A stretch of DNA of 24,447 nucleotides from Candidatus Eiseniibacteriota bacterium (lineage in GTDB: Bacteria > Eisenbacteria > RBG-16-71-46 > CAIMUX01 > WJJG01): NCBI GenBank assembly GCA_016867695.1, contig VGIY01000005.1:1-24447 (forward strand). Reading direction: 5' to 3'. The position numbers and the translations under genes were made by a program. Below, one piece after another: positions 1 through 7,461 of this stretch. Numbering within the stretch: the first letter of the stretch is position 1; every line of letters begins with the position of its first letter. The notes beneath the pieces were generated by a model. It was given only the letters and a program-made list of their open reading frames with translations, did not search any database and was not told where the DNA came from.

Positions 1-54
1 ATGGGCAAGCCAGGAGCGTGTCGGTTCAGGGGGCGACGAGGGGGCCGGGAGCGG

Positions 55-111
55 GAAGGGGTCAACTCGCCGCCGAAGGGGTCAACTCAGCGCCGGCGAA
101 GGGGTCAACTC
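55..111. repeat. Three direct copies of GAAGGGGTCAACTC
   Basis: The 14-mer GAAGGGGTCAACTC occurs exactly at 55-68, 75-88 and 98-111, so the spacing is 20 then 23 bases. The spacers are G+C-rich (GCCGCC-like) and a palindrome, CCGCCGGCGG, follows at 113-122. The repeats lie downstream of the minus-strand HD-GYP gene. No gene is supported in 1-162. Short GGGGTCA-type intergenic repeats are known near REP-associated transposases in various bacteria, but no transposase is visible here, so that link is only a guess. Confidence 0.7.
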
Positions 112-162
112 GCCGCCGGCGGAGGGGTTGCCCTAGGTGACCCGGAGATGTCGGTCCACAAT

Positions 163-1749
163 CTAGGCGGCGGGCAGGGCGGCGATCATCGCCAGGTTCT
201 CGCGGAGGAAGGGCAGCATCGTCTCCAGGGCGTCGACGACGAGCGGATCGAGCTGCGCGCCGCGCACGCGGGCGATCTCGGCGAAGGCCTCGTCCTCGCT
301 GCGCGGCGGACGATAGGGACGCATCGAGGTGAGCGCGTCGAAGGTGTCGGCGACGGCGATGATGCGCGCGGCGCGCGGGATGCCCTCGCCGGCGAGCCCG
401 AGCGGGTAGCCGCCGCCGCCGTAGCGCTCGTGGTGCAGGAGCACGCTCTGCGAGGCCTCCTGGAGCGGCCGGATGTGGTGAAGCACCTGGTAGCCGCGCG
501 GCGGGTGCGTCTTGATGATCTCGTACTCCTCGCGGGTGAGCGGACCCTCCTTGTGCAGGATGGCTTCGGGCATGCCGATCTTGCCGACGTCGTGCAGGAT
601 CGACGCCCACTGGAGCGCCTCCATCTCGGTACCGGGCAGCCCCAGTTCCTTGCCCAGCAGCATGGCCAGCAGGTGCACACGCGCGGAGTGGCCCGAGGTG
701 TGCGGGTCCTTGGCCTCGATGGCGCTCACCAGCGCGCGCACCGTGGAGAGCAGGAAGGCGCTCTGCTCCCAGTCCGCCTCGCCGCCGCGCACCGCGACCA
801 GGATCTGCTCGGAGAGCGCCTGGAGCAGCGCCGTGTCCTGCCGGGCGAAGGGCGGTTCGCCGACGCGCAGGAGGGCGAGGAAGCCCTCGGGCCGCCCGCC
901 GCGCCGCAGCGTCGCCGCCAGCACGTGGACCGGCCCCGGCACCGGGGGAGCGCCCCGCAGAAGGGCCGCGAGCGGGCCGCGGAGGATCCCCTCGCCGGTC
1001 GCCCGCAAGCGGTCTCCGAGCCGGCCGGCCAGCTCGCGCGCCAGGCGCGGATCGATCCAGAGCCCCGCGCCGGCGGGGGCCGGCCCGTGGGCCGCCAGCA
1101 GCGGCAGGTCGGCGAGCGACAGCAGGGCGAGCTGCGCCAGCGTGGCGGCGCGCGCCTGCTCGACGATGAAGGCGAGCGTCTCGCGGCCCTCGGCCGGCAG
1201 CGCCAGGCGGCGGCGAACGCGGCGAAGGACCTGCTGCTGGGCGTGCTGGAAGAGCAGTTCCCCCGCCTGCGCCGCGTGGTCGCGCAGCAGGTCGAGGTGC
1301 TGCGAGAGCACGCGGGCGAGGTCGCCGAAGTAGGCCGCGGCCTCCGCCGGAGTCGTCGAGCCCGCGGGCGGGTCGGAACGGGTCCCGCGCCCCTCGCGAT
1401 GCAGCGTGAGCACGGCGACGAGTCCGCAGCGCGTGCGCACGGGGAGGGCCAGTTGCTGCGCATCGAGAGCCGGGCCGCCCGCGCAGTCGTGGCGCATGGC
1501 CGCCCGGGCGGCCAGCTCCCGAAGCAGCGCCAGGGCGGCCGGGGCCGGACGATCGGGGAGCGAGTCGACGAGGACCAGTCCCGGGGACCAGATCTGCAGG
1601 CTGCCGCCGAGCAGCCGCGCCGAGCGCGCCAGCAGCCCGCCGAAGCGGGCGCGCAGCAGGTGCACCGAAGCCGGGTCGTGGGGATCGAGCACGGCAGCCC
1701 CTCGGTTCCTGAGCCCCGGCGGACGGCGCCGCCCGCAGGGGAGAAACAT
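163..1749 (-). CDS. HD-GYP domain protein with GAF-like sensor regions
   Basis: Probable cytoplasmic cyclic-di-GMP phosphodiesterase. Numbered from the ATG at 1749, the C-terminal third is an HD-GYP domain: HD at residues 386-387 inside HDVGKIG, an upstream H-S-A-R motif, HHERYGGGGYPLGL with GYP at 447-449, then a VADTFDALTSMRPYR motif typical of the family. The usual D of DGxGYP is G here. The first ~300 residues look like one or two degenerate GAF domains (the stretch FARQDTALLQALSEQI resembles a GAF end). There is no signal peptide or obvious membrane segment. The start is uncertain. The frame stays open to a GTG at 1842, but that lies in the divergent promoter. The ATG at 1749 has GGGAGG very close upstream. 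A GTG at 1692 has a better-spaced GAGGGG, and homology-like sequence begins about there. It is the only minus-strand gene and is divergent from surA. Its substrate is inferred from the family alone. Confidence 0.93.
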   Translation of the reverse strand: MFLPCGRRRPPGLRNRGAAVLDPHDPASVHLLRARFGGLLARSARLLGGSLQIWSPGLVLVDSLPDRPAPAALALLRELAARAAMRHDCAGGPALDAQQLALPVRTRCGLVAVLTLHREGRGTRSDPPAGSTTPAEAAAYFGDLARVLSQHLDLLRDHAAQAGELLFQHAQQQVLRRVRRRLALPAEGRETLAFIVEQARAATLAQLALLSLADLPLLAAHGPAPAGAGLWIDPRLARELAGRLGDRLRATGEGILRGPLAALLRGAPPVPGPVHVLAATLRRGGRPEGFLALLRVGEPPFARQDTALLQALSEQILVAVRGGEADWEQSAFLLSTVRALVSAIEAKDPHTSGHSARVHLLAMLLGKELGLPGTEMEALQWASILHDVGKIGMPEAILHKEGPLTREEYEIIKTHPPRGYQVLHHIRPLQEASQSVLLHHERYGGGGYPLGLAGEGIPRAARIIAVADTFDALTSMRPYRPPRSEDEAFAEIARVRGAQLDPLVVDALETMLPFLRENLAMIAALPAA

Positions 1750-1835
1750 CGCCTCCCGGGAGTAGATCGGCGTGCCGGCCGGCCATCTGTGCAGGGATTC
1801 TCCCCGGCGCGCCGGCCGGGGCCCGGGCTTTGCAG

Positions 1836-1864
1836 TTGGCACCCCCGGGGGGCTCGACTATGCT
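1836..1864 (+). promoter_or_regulatory. Sigma70-type promoter for the surA-rsmA operon
   Basis: TTGGCA at 1836-1841 and TATGCT at 1859-1864 are separated by exactly 17 bases. They match 5 of 6 and 4 of 6 consensus positions. Transcription would start near 1871, about 30 bases before the surA ATG. The -35 box overlaps the most upstream possible start (GTG 1842) of the divergent HD-GYP gene, which argues that the HD-GYP gene really starts further downstream. The promoter is predicted only from sequence match and position. Confidence 0.6.
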
Positions 1865-1899
1865 CCCGGCGCGCTTGAGCGCGTGGAGGAGAGGACGCG

Positions 1900-3291
1900 A
1901 TGTCGAATGCACTGCGGAGGCCGAACCGGCGGCCGGGTCGGCCGGCGATTCCGGGCGGGGAGCGCGCCTGCCGGCTGCGCCGGGCGGGCAGGGGGATGGC
2001 GTGGGCGGCGCTCCTTCTGTGGATGCCCTTCCTCGGGCCGCCCGGAGCGGCGATCGTCGAGCGGATCGTGGCCACGGTCGACGACGAGCCGATCCTGCTC
2101 AGCGACGTCGAGGCCAGGGTGGCGGTCGAGCTGCAGGGCCTGCAAGTGGCCGCGCCCGACTCGGCCCTCCTGCGCGAGCTCCGGCAGCAGGTGAGGGAGA
2201 GCCTGATCGAGCAGCTCGTGCTGGCGCGGGAGGCGGAGGAGCGGCAGTTGCGCGTGCCGCCCGAGGAGGTCGCCCACGCGGTCGAGGAGGCGATCCTGCG
2301 CAACCAGCAGATCCTCGGTTCTCCCGCCCGCTTCCGCGAGCAGCTCCAGCGCGAGGGCGTGACCGAAGAGGAGCTGCGCCAGCGCTTCGCCGCCGATGCC
2401 CAGCGGGAGATCCTCGCCGCCCGGCTGGTCCAGAGCGAGCTGCGCGAGCGCGTCGCGCTCGATCCCGAGGAGATCCGCCGCTACTACGACGAGCACCTCG
2501 CCGAACTCCCGGAGCGCGAGGAGGCCTTCCTGCTGCAGCGCATCGTCTGGCTCGTGACCCCCGACTCGACGCACCTGGCGCGCACGGAGGCGCTCGCCGC
2601 GGACGTCGCCGCGCAGGTGCGCGCCGGCACGCTCACCTTCCCGGACGCGGCGCGGCGTTACTCGGACGATCCCAACGGCCGGGAGGGGGGAGACCTGCAC
2701 CGCCTGCAGCGGGGCGACCTGGCCGGCCGCCTGGGCCAGGACTTCGAGACGGCGGCCTTCGCCCTCTCACCGCTGACGGTCGGCGGGCCGCTGCTCTCGC
2801 CGCTCGGGTTCCACCTGCTCTGGGTCCACGACAGGGACCCGCAGGGCCAGTGGATCCACCTGAGCCATGTCCTCTTCCGCGTCCCGGTGCTGCGGGCCGA
2901 CGTGGAGCGCGCGCGCTCGCAGGCCGAGGCCGTGCTGGCGCGCGCCCGCGCCGGCGAGCCCTTCGACGAGCTGGCCCGGCGTCACTCCTCGGCGCCCGAG
3001 GGCCCGCAGGGAGGCTTCCTCCAGGCGGTGCCCCTGGGCGCCATGGAGCCGCCCCTGCAGCAGGCGGTGCTGACGCTCGATCCGGGGGGCACGAGCGGCG
3101 TGATCGAGCTGGAGGGCGCGTTCCTGATCCTGCGGCTCATCGAGCGGGAGCCGGCGCGGCCCTTCCGGTTCGAGGAGATCGAGGAGGAGCTCGTCGGCTG
3201 GGTGCGCGCGCGCAAGATGGAGACCCTCTACGAGGAGTGGATCGTCGACCTCCTCGAGCGCCACCACATCGAACGACGGGCTTGGGAGTGA
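1900..3291 (+). CDS. surA: SurA/PpiC-type periplasmic peptidyl-prolyl isomerase and chaperone
   Basis: Exported parvulin-type chaperone expected to help outer-membrane proteins fold. The N-terminus has an Arg-rich region, a hydrophobic segment (about 33-47) and a cleavage-like GAA ending at residue 51. The typical SurA N-domain opening follows (IVERIVATVDDEPILLSDVE). Two parvulin-like domains follow. The first (about 205-313) has SDDPNGREGGDL and the conserved end SPLGFHLLWV. The second (about 318-417) begins WIHLSHVLFRV but lacks the terminal F-G-x-H motif (it reads ELEGAFLILRL), so it may be inactive. The length, 463 aa, is close to E. coli SurA (~430). The ATG at 1900 is preceded by a strong GGAGGAGAGG at 1885-1894. 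An internal ATG at 1996 would give a shorter signal peptide. It is the first gene of a tightly overlapping operon. The family is clear; calling it SurA rather than a general PpiC protein is a little less certain. Confidence 0.9.
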   Translation: MSNALRRPNRRPGRPAIPGGERACRLRRAGRGMAWAALLLWMPFLGPPGAAIVERIVATVDDEPILLSDVEARVAVELQGLQVAAPDSALLRELRQQVRESLIEQLVLAREAEERQLRVPPEEVAHAVEEAILRNQQILGSPARFREQLQREGVTEEELRQRFAADAQREILAARLVQSELRERVALDPEEIRRYYDEHLAELPEREEAFLLQRIVWLVTPDSTHLARTEALAADVAAQVRAGTLTFPDAARRYSDDPNGREGGDLHRLQRGDLAGRLGQDFETAAFALSPLTVGGPLLSPLGFHLLWVHDRDPQGQWIHLSHVLFRVPVLRADVERARSQAEAVLARARAGEPFDELARRHSSAPEGPQGGFLQAVPLGAMEPPLQQAVLTLDPGGTSGVIELEGAFLILRLIEREPARPFRFEEIEEELVGWVRARKMETLYEEWIVDLLERHHIERRAWE

Positions 3292-3587
3292 GGATCGACC
3301 AGTTGCTGCACCGGCTCTGCCTGGCGCGCAGCCGCTCCCTGGCCGCCCGCGCCTGCCGGGAGCGGCGGATCCTGGTCAACGGGGCGGCGGTGCGCGCCTC
3401 GCGAGACGTGCGCGAGGGCGATCGCATCGCCTTCCTGGACCCCGTTCGCGGCGGGCGCCGCGAGCTGGAGCTGTTGGTGTCCCCCGAGCGGCAGGTCAGC
3501 CGCCGCGAGGCGGCCGGCTGCTACCGCTGGCTCGCGGGATGCGGCGCCCCGGCCGGCGAGGAGCAGGGGGACGACGCGGGCCCATGA
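3288..3587 (+). CDS. Small S4-domain RNA-binding protein (Hsp15/RqcP-like)
   Basis: A 99-residue protein that is essentially one S4 RNA-binding domain: RIDQLLHRLCLARSRSLAA, then ERRILVNGAAVRASRDVREGD, the usual S4 signature. The C-terminal ~40 residues are charged and not recognised. The relatives are Hsp15 (HslR) and RqcP/YlmH-type proteins, which bind ribosomal or 23S RNA, often on stalled 50S subunits. The start is GTG at 3288, within the surA stop (GTGA, 4-nt overlap). The stop at 3585-3587 overlaps the ftsE ATG in the same way, so translation is probably coupled. The family is certain enough, but which of the S4 subfamilies it belongs to cannot be told from length alone. Confidence 0.85.
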   Translation: MRIDQLLHRLCLARSRSLAARACRERRILVNGAAVRASRDVREGDRIAFLDPVRGGRRELELLVSPERQVSRREAAGCYRWLAGCGAPAGEEQGDDAGP

Positions 3588-4282
3588 TCGCCTTCGAGCA
3601 CGTGCACAAGAGCTACGCGGTCCGGCGCGGCGACTGGGTGCTGGAGGACCTGCACCTGACGGTGGAGCCGGGCGAGCTCGTCTTCATCCTCGGTCACAGC
3701 GGGGCGGGCAAGAGCACGCTGCTCAAGCTGATCACCCTCGAGGAGCGGCCGACCCGCGGCACGGTCGAGGTGGCGGGCTTCCGCAGCGATCGTATCCGCC
3801 GCGGCGAGGTCCCTCAGCTGAGGCGCCGCTGCGGCGTCGTCTTCCAGGACTTCCGCCTGATCAGGGACAAGACGATTTCCGAGAATGTCGCCTACTGCCT
3901 GCGCATGACCGGGACGCTGGAGAAGGGCGTCGTCCGCCGCGCCGTAGCGCGCGTGCTGCACAGCGTCGGCCTCTATGGACTGCGCGATCGCTTCCCCCAC
4001 GAGCTGAGCGGCGGGGAGCAGCAGCGCGCGGCGATCGGGCGCGCCCTGATCCATCAGCCGCCGATCCTGCTGGCCGACGAGCCGACGGGCAACCTGGACA
4101 CGCGCACCGGCGACGAGGTGATGGAGGTCCTGCTGCGACTGCACCGGGCGGGGACGACGATCCTCGTCGCCACCCATGACGAGCAGCGCGCCCAGCGGCT
4201 GGCCACGCGCCGCCTGACGCTGGAGCAGGGGAGGGTCGTGGAGGACCTCTTCCTGCGTCCCCACGGCACGGAGATCTATTGA
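3584..4282 (+). CDS. ftsE: Cell division ATP-binding protein FtsE
   Basis: ABC-type ATPase that partners FtsX at the division site and drives activation of peptidoglycan hydrolases through conformational change rather than transport. The protein is 232 aa, the normal length for FtsE. The opening MIAFEHVHKSYAVRRG is typical. Walker A is GHSGAGKST at residues 37-45, the signature LSGGEQQR starts at 141, and Walker B is ILLADEPTG at 161-169, with a switch His in VATHDEQRA. The start is the ATG at 3584, embedded in the stop of the S4 gene (ATGA). The frame is open 15 codons further upstream, but that extension is Arg/Gly-rich and does not look like FtsE. It is directly followed by ftsX with a 4-nt overlap. 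Confidence 0.96.
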   Translation: MIAFEHVHKSYAVRRGDWVLEDLHLTVEPGELVFILGHSGAGKSTLLKLITLEERPTRGTVEVAGFRSDRIRRGEVPQLRRRCGVVFQDFRLIRDKTISENVAYCLRMTGTLEKGVVRRAVARVLHSVGLYGLRDRFPHELSGGEQQRAAIGRALIHQPPILLADEPTGNLDTRTGDEVMEVLLRLHRAGTTILVATHDEQRAQRLATRRLTLEQGRVVEDLFLRPHGTEIY

Positions 4283-5169
4283 GAGCGCTCGCCTTCTTCG
4301 TCCAGGAGGGCTGGTCCTCGCTGCGCCGCAACCTGGCGGCGAGCCTGGCCGCCGTCACGGCGCTCGCGGCCGTGCTGTTCGTGCTTCTGCTGCTGTTGCT
4401 CATCAGCCACAACATCCTCTTTCTGGCGGCGCGCCTCGAGGCGCGCAAGGGGCTCTCGGTCTTCCTCGATCCGGGTCTGCCGCCGGAGCGGGTCGAGGAA
4501 CTGCGCCGGCACTTCACCGGCTTCCGGGAGGTGGCCAGCCTGCGCTTCGTCAGCCGCGCCGCGGCGCTGGCCGACGTGGAAGCGGATCTGGGCACCTCGC
4601 GGATCGAGGAGATCCTGGGCGGCAATCCTCTTCCCGACACCTTCCTGATCGAGCCGGCGCCGGGGTCGGCCGACGCCGCCGCGCTCGAGCGGCTGGCCGG
4701 CGAGATCGGCGCCTACGACGGGGTGGAGGATGTCGTCTACGGCCGGCGCTGGGTCGAGGCGCTGGATCAGGGGCTGCGCGTCGTCTCGCAGGCCAACGGG
4801 CTGACCGCTGGGCTGGCCATCCTGGCGATCATCCTCGTGCTCGGCAACACGCTGCGCCTGCTCGTGCTGATGCGCGAGGAGCAGCTCGGCGTGATGAAGG
4901 TCATCGGCGCGACCGACGCCTTCCTGCGGGCCCCCTTCATCACGGCGGGCGCCCTCCTCTGCATGCTCGCCGCCGGCGCCGCACTGATCTGCCTCTATGC
5001 CGGCTTCCTCGCCACGCGCGACTGGCTCGCCGGCGTCCGCTTCCTGCCGGTGCACTGGCTGGCCTTCTTCTTCCTGGGCGTCGGCTTCGTCGGCCTGGCC
5101 GGCAGCTGGCTCACCGTACAGGCGACGCTTCATCATCTCGCCCGGCGCGGGGACTCGGGCCGTGCCTAG
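4279..5169 (+). CDS. ftsX: Cell division membrane protein FtsX
   Basis: Inner-membrane partner of FtsE that links ATP hydrolysis in the cytoplasm to a murein-hydrolase activator in the periplasm. At 296 aa it is of normal length. The layout is the FtsX one: short cytoplasmic N-terminus (EGWSSLRRNL), membrane segment 1 about 17-47, an extracytoplasmic loop about 50-165 holding the partner-binding region, then three more segments about 174-196, 217-243 and 258-285. The conserved REEQLGVMKVIGATDAF stretch after segment 2 is present. The start is TTG at 4279 overlapping the ftsE stop as TTGA; no better start is available. The gene after it encodes an EnvC-type protein, its expected partner. Confidence 0.95.
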   Translation: MRALAFFVQEGWSSLRRNLAASLAAVTALAAVLFVLLLLLLISHNILFLAARLEARKGLSVFLDPGLPPERVEELRRHFTGFREVASLRFVSRAAALADVEADLGTSRIEEILGGNPLPDTFLIEPAPGSADAAALERLAGEIGAYDGVEDVVYGRRWVEALDQGLRVVSQANGLTAGLAILAIILVLGNTLRLLVLMREEQLGVMKVIGATDAFLRAPFITAGALLCMLAAGAALICLYAGFLATRDWLAGVRFLPVHWLAFFFLGVGFVGLAGSWLTVQATLHHLARRGDSGRA

Positions 5170-6352
5170 CGCGCCGCGGCACCCGGCGCGCGGGGCGGTC
5201 GCCGCGGTCCTCGCCGGGCTGCTCCTCGCCGTCGCCCTCGGCCTGCAGGCGCGCGGGGATCCTCCCCCGGGCGGGGCGCTGGGGCAGCGCCAGGAGGAAC
5301 TCCGCTCGCTCAAGGAGCAGATCGAGGAGACGCGCCGGCAGACCGAGAAGCTGCGCGGGGAGGGCCGGGACGTCGAGCAGCTGCTCCGGGAGCTGGAGCG
5401 GCAGCGCGGGCTGACCGAGCGCTACCTGGGCAAGCTGGCCGCCCAGGAGGCCGAGATCGAGCAGGAGATCGCCAGGCGCCAGGAGGACCTCTCCGCCCGC
5501 GAGGAGGCGCAGCTGACCACGCGCGACAAGCTGGGCCGGACCCTCGGGCACTACTACCGCGAGCGCCAGGTCAGCGCCGCGGAGCTGCTGCTCTCGGCGC
5601 GCACCTTCGGCGAGGTCTTCGCCCGCGCCCAGTACTGGGTGCGGGCGATCCGCCTGGTGCGCCTGCAGCTCGCCGAGGCCGACCGGCAGCGGCGGGAGCT
5701 GGCCGAAGTGATCGCCGGTATCGATCATCGCCGCCGCGAGGTCCAGTCGCTCAAGGAGGAGCGCCAGGACCAGCTGGCCCGGCTGTCGCGCGAGGAGCTG
5801 GAGCGGCGTGCCCGCCGCGCCGAGCTCGACCGGCGCATCGCCCTCTTCGAGGACCAGGCGCGCAAGCTGACCGCCTCGCAGCGGGAGATCGAGCGGCTCA
5901 TCGCCGAGGCGCAGCGCGCGGCCGCCGCCGGAGAGGGGCTCGCCGCACAGCGCGGGAGGTTGCCCTGGCCGGTCGCCGGGCGCATCGTGACGCGGTTCGG
6001 GACGCAGATCCATCCCCGCTACGGGACGCAGGTCGAGCAGAAGGGGATCGAGATCGCCGCCGACCTGGGGGCGCCGATCCGCTCCGTCGCCGCCGGGCGA
6101 GTCGTCTTCGAGGGTTGGCTGGAAGGATACGGGGAGACCGTGATCCTCGACCATGGAGAGGGCTACTTCACGCTGTACGCCCACGCGGCGGAGATCCTGG
6201 TTTCGCGGGGCGCCCGGGTCGAGGCAGGTCAGATGATCGCGCGGGTCGGGAGCACCGACTCGCTCCAGGGCGCCTGCCTCCACTTCGAGATCCGCAAGGG
6301 GGCCCAGGCGCTCGACCCGGGCGCGTGGCTGCGCGGCGAGGGACCCGGATGA
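5162..6352 (+). CDS. envC: EnvC-like murein hydrolase activator (coiled coil plus degenerate LytM domain)
   Basis: Probable periplasmic activator of peptidoglycan amidases, recruited by FtsX. The GTG start at 5162 overlaps the ftsX stop by 8 nt. Residues about 11-29 form a signal peptide or anchor. Long coiled coils cover about 36-130 and 160-255, rich in E, R, Q and L. An M23/LytM domain spans about 264-396. Of the zinc ligands of active M23 peptidases (HxxxD and HxH), the first pair is lost: the motif reads QKGIEI, giving Q293 and E297. H341 (in LYAHAAE) and H374 (in LHFEIR) remain. Loss of ligands is the hallmark of EnvC-type factors that activate rather than cut. Its position next to ftsEX strongly supports the role. 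Which amidase it would activate is not visible here. Confidence 0.9.
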   Translation: MPSAPRHPARGAVAAVLAGLLLAVALGLQARGDPPPGGALGQRQEELRSLKEQIEETRRQTEKLRGEGRDVEQLLRELERQRGLTERYLGKLAAQEAEIEQEIARRQEDLSAREEAQLTTRDKLGRTLGHYYRERQVSAAELLLSARTFGEVFARAQYWVRAIRLVRLQLAEADRQRRELAEVIAGIDHRRREVQSLKEERQDQLARLSREELERRARRAELDRRIALFEDQARKLTASQREIERLIAEAQRAAAAGEGLAAQRGRLPWPVAGRIVTRFGTQIHPRYGTQVEQKGIEIAADLGAPIRSVAAGRVVFEGWLEGYGETVILDHGEGYFTLYAHAAEILVSRGARVEAGQMIARVGSTDSLQGACLHFEIRKGAQALDPGAWLRGEGPG

Positions 6353-7461
6353 GCCTGATCGAGTCGATCCGGCACCAGGAGCAGGCCCTGGCCGCGCTGC
6401 GCCGGAGCTGGGAGGCGGGGCGCACCCCGCACGCCTACCTCTTCTGGGGACCTCCCGGCGTCGGCAAGACCCGCGCGGCGCTGGCGCTGGCGCAACGCCT
6501 TCTCTGTCAGTCCGATCCGGCGCCCTGCGGCGAGTGCCCCCCATGCCGGCGCGTGGCGCGCCTGACCCACCCCGACCTGCACCTGGTCCTGGCCGGGGCC
6601 CGGGCGGAGGAGGACCCCCGGCGGGATCTTGATGCCTACGCCCAGGAGCCCTACCATTGTCTGGACATCCCCCGGGGCGCCTCGATCGGCATCGAGCGCG
6701 TCCGCGGATTGAAGATGGAGGCCTCGAAGGCCAGGGTGGAGCGGGGCGGCCGGGTGATTGTCATCCGGGACGCCGAGCGATTGACCCCCGAGGCGGCTCA
6801 GGCCGCCCTGAAGTTGATCGAGGAGCCGCAGGCGGGGACCTTCCTCGTGCTCACCTGCGAATACCCGTCGCACCTGCTGCCGACGATCCTCTCCCGGTGC
6901 CAGCGGCTGCGCTTCCGAGCCCTGCCCGCCGATTTCCTGGCCGAGGTCGTCCGCGGCGAGTGCGGACTGCCGGAGGCGGAGGCGCGGGTCGTGGCCGGCC
7001 TCGCGCAGGGAAGCCTCAGCCGCGCGATCGAACTCGCCCGGGCCGGTGCCGGGGCGCTGCGCGACGAGGCGCTCGAGCTGTTCGAGCGACCCGTCGGCGA
7101 CGCGTCCGAGGCGGTCGGGCGCGCGCAGCGCCTGGGAAGGCAATGGGATCCCGCGCGGGCGCGCCTGGCGGTCGACCTGGCCATGACCTGGTACGGGGAT
7201 CTGCTGGCCGTGCGCCACGGGCTCGGACCGGAAGGCCTGGTCCACGCCGACCGGCTCGCGCAGCTGCGCGTCCGGGCGCAGGCGCTCGCCCTGCCGCAGA
7301 TCCGGCGGCGCGTCGCCGCGCTGGAGGAGATGCTGGAGGCGATCGAGCAGAACGTGAATCCGGCGCTGGCCCTGGAGGCCGCGCTGCTGCGGATTCAGGG
7401 GCTCGACGAGCAACAGAAACAGGTCGATCCGCGCGCCGCGGCGCGTTCGAGGCGGGAATGA
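6349..7461 (+). CDS. holB: DNA polymerase III delta' subunit (clamp loader)
   Basis: AAA+ subunit of the replicative clamp loader, 370 aa. Walker A is GPPGVGKT at residues 34-41. The four-cysteine zinc module typical of gamma/tau and delta' is present as C53, C60, C63 and C66 (CGECPPC preceded by a Cys). A sensor/partner region reads LTPEAAQAALKLIEEP, followed by TCEYPSHLLPTILSRCQ, whose S-R-C is the conserved SRC motif region. The C-terminal third is helical as expected. The ATG at 6349 overlaps the envC stop (ATGA). The order holB-ricT-tatD-rsmA resembles the conserved order around holB in Firmicutes, which supports delta' rather than DnaX; so does the single-domain length. Confidence 0.93.
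   Translation: MSLIESIRHQEQALAALRRSWEAGRTPHAYLFWGPPGVGKTRAALALAQRLLCQSDPAPCGECPPCRRVARLTHPDLHLVLAGARAEEDPRRDLDAYAQEPYHCLDIPRGASIGIERVRGLKMEASKARVERGGRVIVIRDAERLTPEAAQAALKLIEEPQAGTFLVLTCEYPSHLLPTILSRCQRLRFRALPADFLAEVVRGECGLPEAEARVVAGLAQGSLSRAIELARAGAGALRDEALELFERPVGDASEAVGRAQRLGRQWDPARARLAVDLAMTWYGDLLAVRHGLGPEGLVHADRLAQLRVRAQALALPQIRRRVAALEEMLEAIEQNVNPALALEAALLRIQGLDEQQKQVDPRAAARSRRE

Noticed and set aside
1..1878. A 625-codon plus-strand frame opposite the HD-GYP gene.
   Set aside because: The minus strand encodes a complete HD-GYP domain with catalytic motifs; the plus frame is R/G/A-rich without family features.
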